Assembly: GCA_963422595.1 (NCBI GenBank)
Contig: OY730298.1
Location: forward strand, 1,715,566-1,779,565
Origin: G963422595 sp963422595
GTDB taxonomy: Bacteria > Pseudomonadota > Gammaproteobacteria > UBA4575
Direction: 5' to 3'
DNA length: 64,000 nucleotides
Numbering within the stretch: position 1 is the first letter of the stretch; every line of letters begins with the position of its first letter. The notes below the pieces were generated by a model. It saw only the letters and a list, made by a program, of their open reading frames with translations, did not search any database and had not been told where the DNA came from. The position numbers and the translations under genes are program-made. This document shows, one piece after another, positions 50,077 to 58,000 of this stretch.

Positions 50077-50856
50077 ATGTCCAGGGAATTACAGCATAGG
50101 GAGGTTTTACAGTTCGTTCACGTCACGGACACCCACCTGCTCAATCGGGCCGCAGCAACCCTGCACGGTCTGAATACCAAAAAAACGCTTGAGGCGGTAT
50201 TGTCTCACAGCCGGGTACACTGTCCCGATATCGACTTTTTGCTATTTACTGGCGATATTTCTCAAACGGGCAACGCAGCAAGCTATACGCTGTTCGCATC
50301 AGTAATACAACGATATGACTTACCGGTTTACTGCGTCCCAGGCAATCATGATGCGCCAGCATTATTGCGCCGTATCATCCCCACTTGCCCGGATGACACT
50401 ATCAACGTCATTCAATTAGATAAATTCTCACTTATTTTGCTGAGTAGCTGGGTGCAGGATAAACACCACGGCCTGATTAGCAGGCGATGTTTGCAGCAAC
50501 TGGAAAGGCATCTGTCAAATAGCCAGGATCGATTTAATATTATTGCTGTGCACCATCCACCAGTGTCAATAAACAGTAAGTGGCTGGATGAGATCGGGTT
50601 GCAAAACAAAGCCGAATTTTTACAAACTATCCATAATTATCATCAGCATGCGCTATTGCTATTTGGACATATTCACCAGGAAGTTGATCAGCAGTTAGAG
50701 AAGCTGCGGTTGCTGGCGACGCCATCTACCTGCTATCAATATCAAGCGAACTGTGAATATGCGCGGCGTGTGTACCAACCACCCGCTTACAGGTTCGTCA
50801 GACTAACTGCGACCGGGAATGTTGAGACGAAGGTGTGTTACGTCGGGCAGGTTTAA
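50077..50856 (+). CDS. cpdA: CpdA-like 3',5'-cyclic-AMP phosphodiesterase
   Basis: A 259-residue class III metallophosphoesterase with the full two-metal set: VHVTDTHLL (D, H), FTGDISQTG (D), VPGNHDAP (N, H), AVHHPPVSI (H) and FGHIHQEVD (H, H). Sequence and length fit CpdA, which hydrolyses cAMP in the cytoplasm, rather than general phosphatases. It is monocistronic as far as can be seen; the next feature downstream is the duplicated zur promoter segment. Confidence 0.85.
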   Translation: MSRELQHREVLQFVHVTDTHLLNRAAATLHGLNTKKTLEAVLSHSRVHCPDIDFLLFTGDISQTGNAASYTLFASVIQRYDLPVYCVPGNHDAPALLRRIIPTCPDDTINVIQLDKFSLILLSSWVQDKHHGLISRRCLQQLERHLSNSQDRFNIIAVHHPPVSINSKWLDEIGLQNKAEFLQTIHNYHQHALLLFGHIHQEVDQQLEKLRLLATPSTCYQYQANCEYARRVYQPPAYRFVRLTATGNVETKVCYVGQV

Positions 50857-51155
50857 CGACAAAACACGCTTTAGGAGGTTATTTTAACGTTCAAAACTTT
50901 TTATATCGTCCTCAGCTGTCAATCGTGCAGGCACGGCAGGACTTTAGTCCGCATGTGAGCTTGTTTATATTGGCTGAAATGGAGCAGGCAGCATACCCAC
51001 GTGCGGGGGTTGTCTGAAACTTTCGGTAAGCCACCGGGCTTTATATACTGCTGCCAGCCAGGCGAACATGCGCTAATATATTTACAATTTTTAATTGAGT
51101 TTATATCGCCTGACAGGAAAGAGTTTAATACCATGACATCATCGATCAGGGATTC

Positions 51156-51352
51156 AGGGAAACTTTGTGAACGACTATCTCTAATGGTGTATTCAGGCGG
51201 TATATGTTATAATATAACATTACTTGATAAAGGTACTTAGATCAGGGATTCAACGCAACGTGTGGAAGAGACACCGCCATGCCAGGTGTGTAAATGACGC
51301 GCTAAAGCGCGCTGAGTTGTTATGCCCAAAGCACCACAGCAGGCTTACGCCA
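51156..51352 (+). repeat. 197-bp direct repeat, copy A (zur promoter and 5' end)
   Basis: Identical to 52658-52854 except for 5 substitutions and no gaps, a constant offset of 1502 bp. The segment carries a Zur-type palindrome and the first codons of zur. In this copy the zur frame ends at a TGA just past the repeat. Copy A stands upstream of cbtB-cbtA, so the duplication placed that operon behind a zur-type promoter. Confidence 0.95.
51204..51220. promoter_or_regulatory. Zur box upstream of cbtBA
   Basis: ATGTTATAATATAACAT is a perfect 17-bp palindrome and matches the core of the gammaproteobacterial Zur box. A consensus -10 hexamer TATAAT (51208-51213) lies within it, so a bound repressor would block RNA polymerase. 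The second copy at 52706-52722 differs only at the central base. Confidence 0.75.
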
Positions 51353-51358
51353 GGCTGA
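51260..51358 (+). pseudogene. Truncated zur 5' fragment
   Basis: The GTG equivalent to the zur start is followed by 31 codons almost identical to zur (RHARCVNDALKRAELLCPKH then SRLTP) and then Gly-stop outside the repeat. It is a by-product of the 197-bp duplication. It could be translated as a 32-residue peptide, but it lacks the wing, metal sites and dimerisation domain. Confidence 0.75.
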
Positions 51359-51484
51359 TGAATTAGTATGCAGGATTATTTTTTCTCAATTAAAAATGCT
51401 GATCATGGCCATCAGGACGTAATCCAGTTATTAACCAAAAATCAAGCAGTAAAGTGATTCAGATAACACAGGAGGAACAGATTA

Positions 51485-51682
51485 ATGGGCGCAGTTAAGG
51501 AAGCGACAATTTTGTGTGTTCAAACTCAAACCGGAGTTATAGCACGGGGTACTATATATGCCGTGAGCGCGGCAATTTTTATAGGCACTCTTCTTGTGGG
51601 TGGCGTAGGCCTGGCGGGATCAGAGATGTTACATAACGCCGCACATGACTTACGTCATGGTCTGGCATTCCCTTGTCACTAA
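51485..51682 (+). CDS. cbtB: Cobalt transporter subunit CbtB (copy 2)
   Basis: A 65-residue protein with one membrane helix (IYAVSAAIFIGTLLVGGVGL) and the CbtB motif HNAAHDLRHGLAFPCH at its C-terminus. GGAGG precedes the ATG by 9 bases. It is followed directly by cbtA, with the two reading frames almost touching, so they form a working CbtAB unit. It is paralogous to copy 1 at 41503-41694 but diverged in the N-terminal half. Confidence 0.88.
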   Translation: MGAVKEATILCVQTQTGVIARGTIYAVSAAIFIGTLLVGGVGLAGSEMLHNAAHDLRHGLAFPCH

Positions 51683-51690
51683 CGCATGCA

Positions 51691-52431
51691 ATGATGAAAA
51701 TCTTTAACAGGATATTGTTAACGGCACTATGGGCAGGCGGGATCGCAGGTTTGTTGCTCGCCGGAGTTCAGCACGTTACGGTCATCCCTATGATCGTCGA
51801 AGCGGAGACCTACGAAACCGCAAGCGACAGTGCAGGTGAAGCACACCATGAAGCACACCATGAAGCGCATCATGGCGAACAGGCATGGGCACCAGAAGAC
51901 GATGGCGAGCGTACTTTTCACACCGTGGTAAACAGCGTAATCATGGGCATAGGATTTGGCCTGTTACTAACGGCATGCTACGCATTACGCCGGAAAGTCA
52001 CCTGGCAACACGGGGTTCTATGGGGGCTTGCAGGCTTCGCCAGTTTCCATTTGGCGCCCGCATTCGGGCTGCCACCAGAACTCCCTGGAGGCGGCTCGGC
52101 GGCAGGATTAGCCCAGCGGCAAGTGTGGTGGTTGCTGATAGTCATGATGACGGCGGCGGGCCTTTGGATTATCGCCTTTCAGCCCAATCGTTATCTGAAA
52201 CTGTTTGGCGTGGCTTTAATCGTATTACCGCATCTATTACGACTGTTCGAGGCACCGCAACCTGAGCTACACGAAAGTTTGGCCCCTGCTGAATTGAGGA
52301 GTAAGTTTATATTTACGTCTCTCATTACCAATGCGATCTTTTGGGTGGTGCTAGGGATGCTTTGCGCCTACTTCTTTAACAGATTTGCAAGAAAGGCAAA
52401 AGACACCACTGTGGACCCGATGTTGAGCTAG
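51691..52431 (+). CDS. cbtA: Cobalt transporter subunit CbtA
   Basis: A 246-residue membrane protein with about five to six helices (LLTALWAGGIAGLLLAGVQH first) and a histidine-rich loop at about 49-62 (EAHHEAHHEAHHGEQ) that could collect metal. The family segments are HTVVNSVIMGIGFGLLLTAC, FASFHLAPAFGLPPELPG and FTSLITNAIFWVVLGMLCAY. CbtA usually works with CbtB in cobalt import for cobalamin; here a Zur box and not a cobalamin riboswitch lies upstream. ATG at 51691 or 51694, 8 bp after cbtB, probably by coupling. Confidence 0.88.
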   Translation: MMKIFNRILLTALWAGGIAGLLLAGVQHVTVIPMIVEAETYETASDSAGEAHHEAHHEAHHGEQAWAPEDDGERTFHTVVNSVIMGIGFGLLLTACYALRRKVTWQHGVLWGLAGFASFHLAPAFGLPPELPGGGSAAGLAQRQVWWLLIVMMTAAGLWIIAFQPNRYLKLFGVALIVLPHLLRLFEAPQPELHESLAPAELRSKFIFTSLITNAIFWVVLGMLCAYFFNRFARKAKDTTVDPMLS

Positions 52432-52549
52432 CTTAGCGAGATGATAGCGTTCATCCCGGCGATGAACGTTCGGGGAAAGCGCATTATTCGAAAACGTATT
52501 TTTCAAATGATGCGGTGAGTTCGTATGACTATCTCTGAATAGATATTCA

Positions 52550-52568
52550 AATGATAATGATTATCATT
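52550..52568. promoter_or_regulatory. Perfect Fur box
   Basis: AATGATAATGATTATCATT contains the exact 7-1-7 arrangement TGATAAT-G-ATTATCA expected for Fur. It lies 118 bp after cbtA and about 90 bp before the second zur promoter copy, so iron could also influence zur and the porin downstream. No promoter elements were assigned. Confidence 0.75.
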
Positions 52569-52657
52569 ATTATTACCATTCATGATATATGGTTTTACGC
52601 GATAAGTTATTGGCACCACGCAACGCCTGACCTGATTGACACTGATCAGTTTGGTTT

Positions 52658-52854
52658 AGGGAAACTTTGTGAACGACTATCTCTAATGGTGTATTCAGGC
52701 GGTATATGTTATAGTATAACATTACTTGACAAAGATACTTAGATCAGGGATTCAACGCAACGTGTGGAAGAAACACCGCCATGCCAGGTGTGTAAATGAC
52801 GCGCTAAAGCGCGCTGAGTTGTTATGCTCAAAGCACCACAGCAGGCTTACGCCA
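52658..52854 (+). repeat. 197-bp direct repeat, copy B (zur promoter and 5' end)
   Basis: The partner of 51156-51352 (192 of 197 positions identical). This copy continues into the complete zur gene. Its length and identity make it a substrate for homologous recombination that would delete or multiply the cbtBA unit between the copies. Confidence 0.95.
52706..52722. promoter_or_regulatory. Zur box upstream of zur
   Basis: ATGTTATAGTATAACAT is the same palindrome as upstream of cbtBA, with G instead of A at the centre, which changes the overlapping -10 from TATAAT to TATAGT. It lies 40 bp before the proposed zur start, which suggests autoregulation. Confidence 0.72.
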
Positions 52855-53217
52855 ATACGCAAGAATGTACTAAAGATGGTCTGGAAAAGTCATAAACCGG
52901 TTAAGGCCTACGACATCTTAGCGCAGTTGAGCACGGATGATTTTAATGAAAAACCCCCGACCGTTTATCGGGCCCTGGACTTCCTGCGCGAAAATAATCT
53001 GGTGCATCGAATTGAAAGCTTAAACGCCTACGTTGGTTGTAATATCGAGCATGAAGATTTCGACAGTAAGTTTTTTATTTGCGATGAATGCAATGAGGTT
53101 GAAGAATTAATTGCACCAAAACTTGACAAGGCAATCGTCGACGCCAGCAACAGAAAAGACTTTATCCCCGAATTCATCAGCGTTGAGATTCATGGGACCT
53201 GCGCACAGTGCGCGTAA
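52762..53217 (+). CDS. zur: Zinc uptake regulator Zur (Fur family)
   Basis: A 151-residue Fur-family repressor. It has the N-terminal CVNDALKRAELLC helix with a metal-type cysteine typical of Zur, the winged helix (RLTPIRKNVLKMVWKSHKPV, PPTVYRALDFL), and structural zinc cysteines in FICDECNEVEEL and HGTCAQCA. It lacks the acidic/histidine pattern of Fur. GTG at 52762 is the best start; a TTG twelve codons earlier is possible. Downstream are a MerC-like fragment and a porin on the same strand. Confidence 0.88.
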   Translation: MWKKHRHARCVNDALKRAELLCSKHHSRLTPIRKNVLKMVWKSHKPVKAYDILAQLSTDDFNEKPPTVYRALDFLRENNLVHRIESLNAYVGCNIEHEDFDSKFFICDECNEVEELIAPKLDKAIVDASNRKDFIPEFISVEIHGTCAQCA

Positions 53218-53228
53218 TAACAGGAGAA

Positions 53229-53402
53229 ATGTATGCAACTTTTTTTGACCGTTTTGCGATCGCCTTATCCAGTATTTGCGCGATTCATTGTGTGGCGTTA
53301 CCACTGGTCGCAAGCCTGATACCTCTCTTAGCAACCACTATATATCATGGTAATGCACTACATGAATTTTGGTTTCACCAATTTATTAACGGTATGGGAT
53401 AA
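53229..53402 (+). pseudogene. MerC-domain protein, C-terminally truncated
   Basis: ATG at 53229 opens 57 codons reading ATFFDRFAIALSSICAIHCV and LPLVASLIPLLATT, the first helix pair of MerC-domain proteins with the CxxxHC metal site. MerC-domain proteins are usually about twice this length, with four helices; here a TAA follows HQFINGMG, and no continuation is found downstream in any frame. It lies 11 bp after zur, a frequent pairing. Confidence 0.6.
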
Positions 53403-53432
53403 ATAATTTATCCAATAATTAAGGAGCGCGCT

Positions 53433-54560
53433 ATGTCTTATTTGAATGTAATGAGAGCCTCAGGCATTTTAGCCATGCTAATTTGGGGTTGTCTGACCCC
53501 TGCGTTGGCCTACGATCTGACTGATTCATTTTCCGTTGAGGCTACTCTTAGCATCGTTGGTCAACACGCCGGGTTGGATGACGTCTTCGATGAAGACGGT
53601 ACCCGGGTTGCAGATACGAGTAGGGGTGCCGTCGCGTTTGATATCGGCGCAAACCTGCACCCTACTGAAGTGGATGAATTCCAGCTTACGTATGGTTTTT
53701 CCGAGGGCGAGGCTATAAACGGGATAGAGGCCTTTACGCTGGCACCATTTGCGGACGATTTAGAAGAAGATTTCAGTGACATCAATTACAGTGGTCGCTA
53801 TAACTTGCTAGAGGCATGGTATAAGCACACTTTCGAGGTTAACGAGGCGACTTCCGTGGGAATCACCCTGGGCGTTATTGGCACTACCAGCTACATTGAT
53901 GGTAACGAGTATGCCAATGACGAAATAGCGCAATTCATGAATGACGTCTTCGTCAATAACCCACTGGCAAATTTGCCTGATTATGACCTTGGAGCGGCGT
54001 TGGAGTTCATATCCGGCCGTTGGTCGGTTACAGCTGCGGTGATGGATTCCAAAAATGAGGAGCGCAACGATTACCAATATTACGTGGTGCAGGTCGGCCG
54101 CCACGTAAACACTCAATGGGGGGAAGGAAATTACCGAATTTACGGATTCAGTACCGATAGCGAATTTGCTGACAGGACTGGTAACGGCAAACAGAATCTT
54201 TCAGGATTCGGTGTTTCCATTGACCAGCAGATCAATGAATCGGTTGGGTTGTTCGCAAGATTCGGCGTGCAGGATGATGCAGTCCCGATCGATCAGGACG
54301 CCATGGTCGCCGTGGGTTTTGCCGTAGCCGGTACGGCCTGGAAGCGTCCCGATGATGCCATTGGCGTGGGGGTCGCGTTTCTGGACGGGGCGAAGCATTC
54401 GGAGTTTGACGATACTACCGCGTTGGAGGCTTATTATAAGTTCGCATTTTCAGACTCGCTGGATGTTTCCATAGACGCGCAATGGATAAAAGATGAGATG
54501 CGCGAGGGTAAAGATGCAGAGGGCGCATTATTCGGCATTAGATTCAATGCGCACTTTTAA
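53433..54560 (+). CDS. OprB-type outer-membrane porin
   Basis: A 375-residue predicted barrel. The signal peptide (VMRASGILAMLIWGCLTPALA) precedes a mature protein with OprB-family segments YVVQVGRHVNTQWGEGNYRI, SGFGVSIDQQINESVGLFAR, and the C-terminal LEAYYKFAFSDSLDVSIDAQ ending IRFNAHF. GGAG lies just upstream of the ATG. Position behind zur and the MerC fragment suggests a part in metal-dependent uptake across the outer membrane, possibly of zinc or metal chelates; substrate unknown. Confidence 0.78.
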   Translation: MSYLNVMRASGILAMLIWGCLTPALAYDLTDSFSVEATLSIVGQHAGLDDVFDEDGTRVADTSRGAVAFDIGANLHPTEVDEFQLTYGFSEGEAINGIEAFTLAPFADDLEEDFSDINYSGRYNLLEAWYKHTFEVNEATSVGITLGVIGTTSYIDGNEYANDEIAQFMNDVFVNNPLANLPDYDLGAALEFISGRWSVTAAVMDSKNEERNDYQYYVVQVGRHVNTQWGEGNYRIYGFSTDSEFADRTGNGKQNLSGFGVSIDQQINESVGLFARFGVQDDAVPIDQDAMVAVGFAVAGTAWKRPDDAIGVGVAFLDGAKHSEFDDTTALEAYYKFAFSDSLDVSIDAQWIKDEMREGKDAEGALFGIRFNAHF

Positions 54561-54580
54561 TTCACCCCGACATTCAAGAC

Positions 54581-54664
54581 AATTAGGAATTAGGAATTAG
54601 GAATTAGGAATTGGGAATTAGGAATTGGGAATTGGGAATTGGGAATTGGGAATTAAGAATTAAG
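54581..54664. repeat. Heptanucleotide tandem repeat (12 units)
   Basis: Twelve head-to-tail units of AATTRGG/AATTAAG: four AATTAGG, one AATTGGG, one AATTAGG, four AATTGGG, two AATTAAG. It continues as a 55-bp purine-only tract (54665-54720). It starts 20 bp after the porin stop. The array should be length-variable by slippage. No gene crosses it, and no function is evident. Confidence 0.95.
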
Positions 54665-54827
54665 AAAGAGGAAGAGGAAGAAGAAAAGAAAAGAGTTAAG
54701 AAAGAGAAAAGAACAGAAGTATAGATACACAGGATTTACAGAATAATTTAAGGGAGCAAGCGGTAAAAACAGCAGGACAGGCCGGGTTCAGGGTTTAATT
54801 TTTGCGAGGGATTTTATGCGGTTATCA

Positions 54828-54851
54828 GGGGCAGGCCCGGTGGCCTGCCCC
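54828..54851 (+). terminator. Perfect 10-bp hairpin followed by T-rich DNA
   Basis: GGGGCAGGCC and GGCCTGCCCC enclose a CGGT loop. On the plus strand it is followed by TCTTTTACTCTTCCTCTTTTT, a reasonable U-rich tract, so it may stop plus-strand transcripts from the porin region or act from both sides. A smaller hairpin with the same core is at 28-49. Confidence 0.5.
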
Positions 54852-54893
54852 TCTTTTACTCTTCCTCTTTTTGCAGCAATTCAGAAACCCTCA

Positions 54894-55037
54894 ACATCGG
54901 TCTCTACTTTGTCAGCTTCATCGCGCAGTTCAACTTCGCCGCGGCCAATACCGGCCATACCCCAGATCCCGGCTGCGGCTCGCGGGGTGTAGTGAATGTA
55001 TGGAAGGATGCTGGTCATTTCCAGATCAACCTCGCCT
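54894..55037 (-). pseudogene. Detached fragment of autotransporter barrel DNA
   Basis: This 144-bp segment matches 55833-55976 in the barrel-coding part of the autotransporter with 9 substitutions and no gaps (offset 939). Read on the minus strand it encodes MTSILPYIHYTPRA, then GIWGMAGIGRGEVELRDEA, and stops shortly after. It lies beyond the true stop codon of the autotransporter. It is probably debris from recombination with a related gene. Confidence 0.85.
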
Positions 55038-55060
55038 AATTCCCCTCGTATCCACACCGG

Positions 55061-58000
55061 TTACAGCTGGAGTTTCCACGACAGGAAGATACCGTGTTCG
55101 GTGTCACCGTCTGCGGTTTCCCGACGCTCCCCTTCAAGGCTGAGGTCCATGCTCTCATTTGCGCGGATGTGTCCGCCCAGTCGGTAGCGCGTATCCTCAT
55201 CGGTAGCCGATAACCCCCCGTAGGGCGTCACTTGCCAGCCGCGCCCGCGCGTCCGCATGCCATAACCAAGCTCTAGATTCAGCCGCCCAGCCGCAGCAGT
55301 ATCTGTACTTGAAACTGCGTCTTCAACACCGGCTACTGAGATACCATTCCAGGTCTGTTGTACACCACTGGTGGGATTGCCCCACTCCGGAGTAAACGAT
55401 AACCATAGCCCTTGTCCGTGCCCCTGCATACCGGCCTCGCCAACGGTCAACGACAGACTGCCTCCCCAGTCTTCAAACCCGGACTGCCGATGCGCAAAGG
55501 AGTAGCGCCCGCGTGCCGCAACGCTGAAACCGGAGGCCCGGTATTCCAGTCCGCCGCCGATCTCTGCCCCTACTCCGGTGTCGGCATCGCCATCGTCCCA
55601 GCGTCCCCCAAACTCTATGCTGGGCCGTAGTACCGCATCTTCTGACAGTAGCCGTTCGGAACTCATCTCCAGGGCGACCCGCGCGCGCCGTGCGACTCCT
55701 GTCACTTCGGCCAGTCGCAGTTTTCGGTCTGACTTTAGTTGTACCGCAAAGGCGTCTGACTTCAGGGCAAAGTCAATGCCGTGCCAGCGGCTCAGTAGTT
55801 GACGTCCGCCTACCGCAGCCAGCAGCAGGTCGACATCGGTCTCTACTTTGCCAGCTTCATCGCGCAATTCAACTTCGCCGCGGCCAATACCGACCATGCC
55901 CCAGATCCCGGTTCCGGCTCGCGGGGTGTAGTGTATGTATGGAAGGATGCTGGTCATTTCCAGGTCAACTTCGCCTTCAATCGCGCCGCGGCTGCCGTCT
56001 GTGCGCAGGAAGTTGCCGGCTACGCGGTAGTCGGCATCGCCGTCACTGTGGGTAATGGCTATTCCGGCGAGGGCGTTATGCTGTTTCCCAAAGCGGCGTT
56101 CTAAGCCGATGTAGCCGCTGTATAGTTCGCCATCGGTGTCCAGTCGGTTGCTGGAGAAGCCACTGGCTGCGGCCCGGCCCCATAGGGTCCAATCGGCAGC
56201 AGTGTCGCCGTCAGCGGTGGTCAGGGGGATGGCAAAGTTGCTTTGGGTCAGTAGTTGCTTTGCGGATCGCAGTAGTTGTGGTTTGGTGTCACGGGCATAC
56301 CAGTGTTGCCGGTCGGTAGCTGTCAGTGTGTCTTTGACTCTGGCCACGGCATCGGCGTCAAATGCGGATGTCAGGGCGGTACCGCCGAGGGTGACTTCGG
56401 GACGTGCCGCCGCAGTGGCGGTAAAGCGGTTGCTGATGATGTCTACGGCATCGGTGGCGGCGGTGCGCCCGAGCGCACTGAGTACGACGTCAAGGGCGCG
56501 CGCGCGTTGTTGTACGGCCGCGGCTTCTACGGTGATGCTGAACTGTAAGGTGGCGGTGTCGCCATCGGTGGCGGTGGCGGTGTAGGTGTATGAGGTTGTG
56601 TCATGCACTTGTGTCGGGGTGCCGTGAATGCGGCGGGTGGCGGCATCGAAGTTGACTCCGGCCGGCAGGCGGGGGTGTAGTCGGTAGGTGATGGTGCTAT
56701 CGCCATTGGTGGCTTCGGGTAGTTGAAGCTCGCCAAGCGCTGCTCCCAGGGTCCATATGTGGTCGTCAATGGAGGCTGTGGTGAAGCCCAGCACCCGGGT
56801 GCCTACTACAATCGGAGAGAAGCTCTGGGTGTTGCCGCAGATGTATCCCGGCTGGTTGCCGGCGCCGGTCAGTTGTTCCCATTCGCTGTCTTGATCGGCA
56901 AGGTGGTATACCGCCGCATGGTCTGGCATGCCGGCGGGCCGTTGCAGGCAGACGGTGGCTTTTGAGGATGTTGGCAGTGGTGTGTCTATGTCAACGTCGA
57001 CGTAGGCCGCCGCCGCTCCAAAGCTGACTCCGGCTTGTGGCGGGGGTAGTTGTTCAGGTGTGCGCCTGGAGAAGGTGGCTCGGGTGACGCGGTGATCAGA
57101 TGGCAGTGCCAGTCGTATACCGGTGCCAGTTACGCGGGCATCGATTTTGTCGCCCTCTACACCAAGACTGCCAGGATCTGCACCTATGATGGTGAAACCA
57201 CCCATGGTGACCGCCCGGGTGTGTCTGCGAGTGGCAGTGACGGTGTCGGTGTTGGTAATGGCGACGTCAATCGGGTCAATGCCGTGGTAGTTGGTATCGG
57301 TGCTGACGGCGGCGGCCAGGATGATGGTGTAGTCCTGGTCGCCATCGGTAAGGGTGTCTGCCTGACCGGTTACGGTGACGGTCTGTGGGATATTCCAGTT
57401 GGTGGTGGTGAAGACCAGGCTGTTCTTGTCAACCGTACCTTCGGTGGTGTCGGAGCTGGATACGGCGATAGTGACGTTCGCCGAGGGCTGGGTGTCGAGT
57501 ACCACGGTGAAGCTGTAGCTGCCGCCGTCTTCGGTGGTGGGGACGACGCTGTCAACGGTTCTGGTGCCGGTATGGATGATGCCCACGGATATAGCGATGC
57601 TGTCGCCAACGCTGTCGCGTACGGCTACGGTGATGCCCCCAGGTACGACCACAGGCGCGGCCGGGATTACGACGGCGGTGTAGGGGGATTGTGAGCCGGT
57701 AACGCTGCCGGCTACGGCCCGAATGCGGAAGCTGTATTTAATACCGTTGGTGAGCCCGGGTACGGTGTAGTCGGTGGTGTCTTTGTCGCTGCCGGGGATG
57801 TCGTTCCAATCACCCCAGCTGCCGCGCTCGCCACCACCGGTCCATTGCAGTATCTGGTATCTGGTGATGTCGGGGTTGTTGGGGTTATCCCAGGTTAAGG
57901 TGACTTCGCTGTCGCCGGCCACCGCCTGCGGGCGGGCCGGGGTTTTCGGTGGCCCCGCTAACGGTGTCGCCTGCACGAGGTTGGACTCGGTCGTTATAAA

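Noticed and set aside
50857..51155. Plus-strand open frames just after cpdA
   Set aside because: Short, overlapping frames without ribosome binding sites; one runs into the repeat and ends at the promoter, so no gene is supported.
51353..51484. Cobalamin riboswitch upstream of cbtB copy 2
   Set aside because: No B12-box-like element or typical long structured leader was recognised; the same holds for copy 1 at 41694.
57050..57694. Long plus-strand open frame (214 codons) and many similar ones at 56.1-63.6 kb
   Set aside because: They lie opposite the repeat-coding autotransporter; their valine/glycine-rich, period-matched content mirrors the repeats, and none has a ribosome binding site or family motif.
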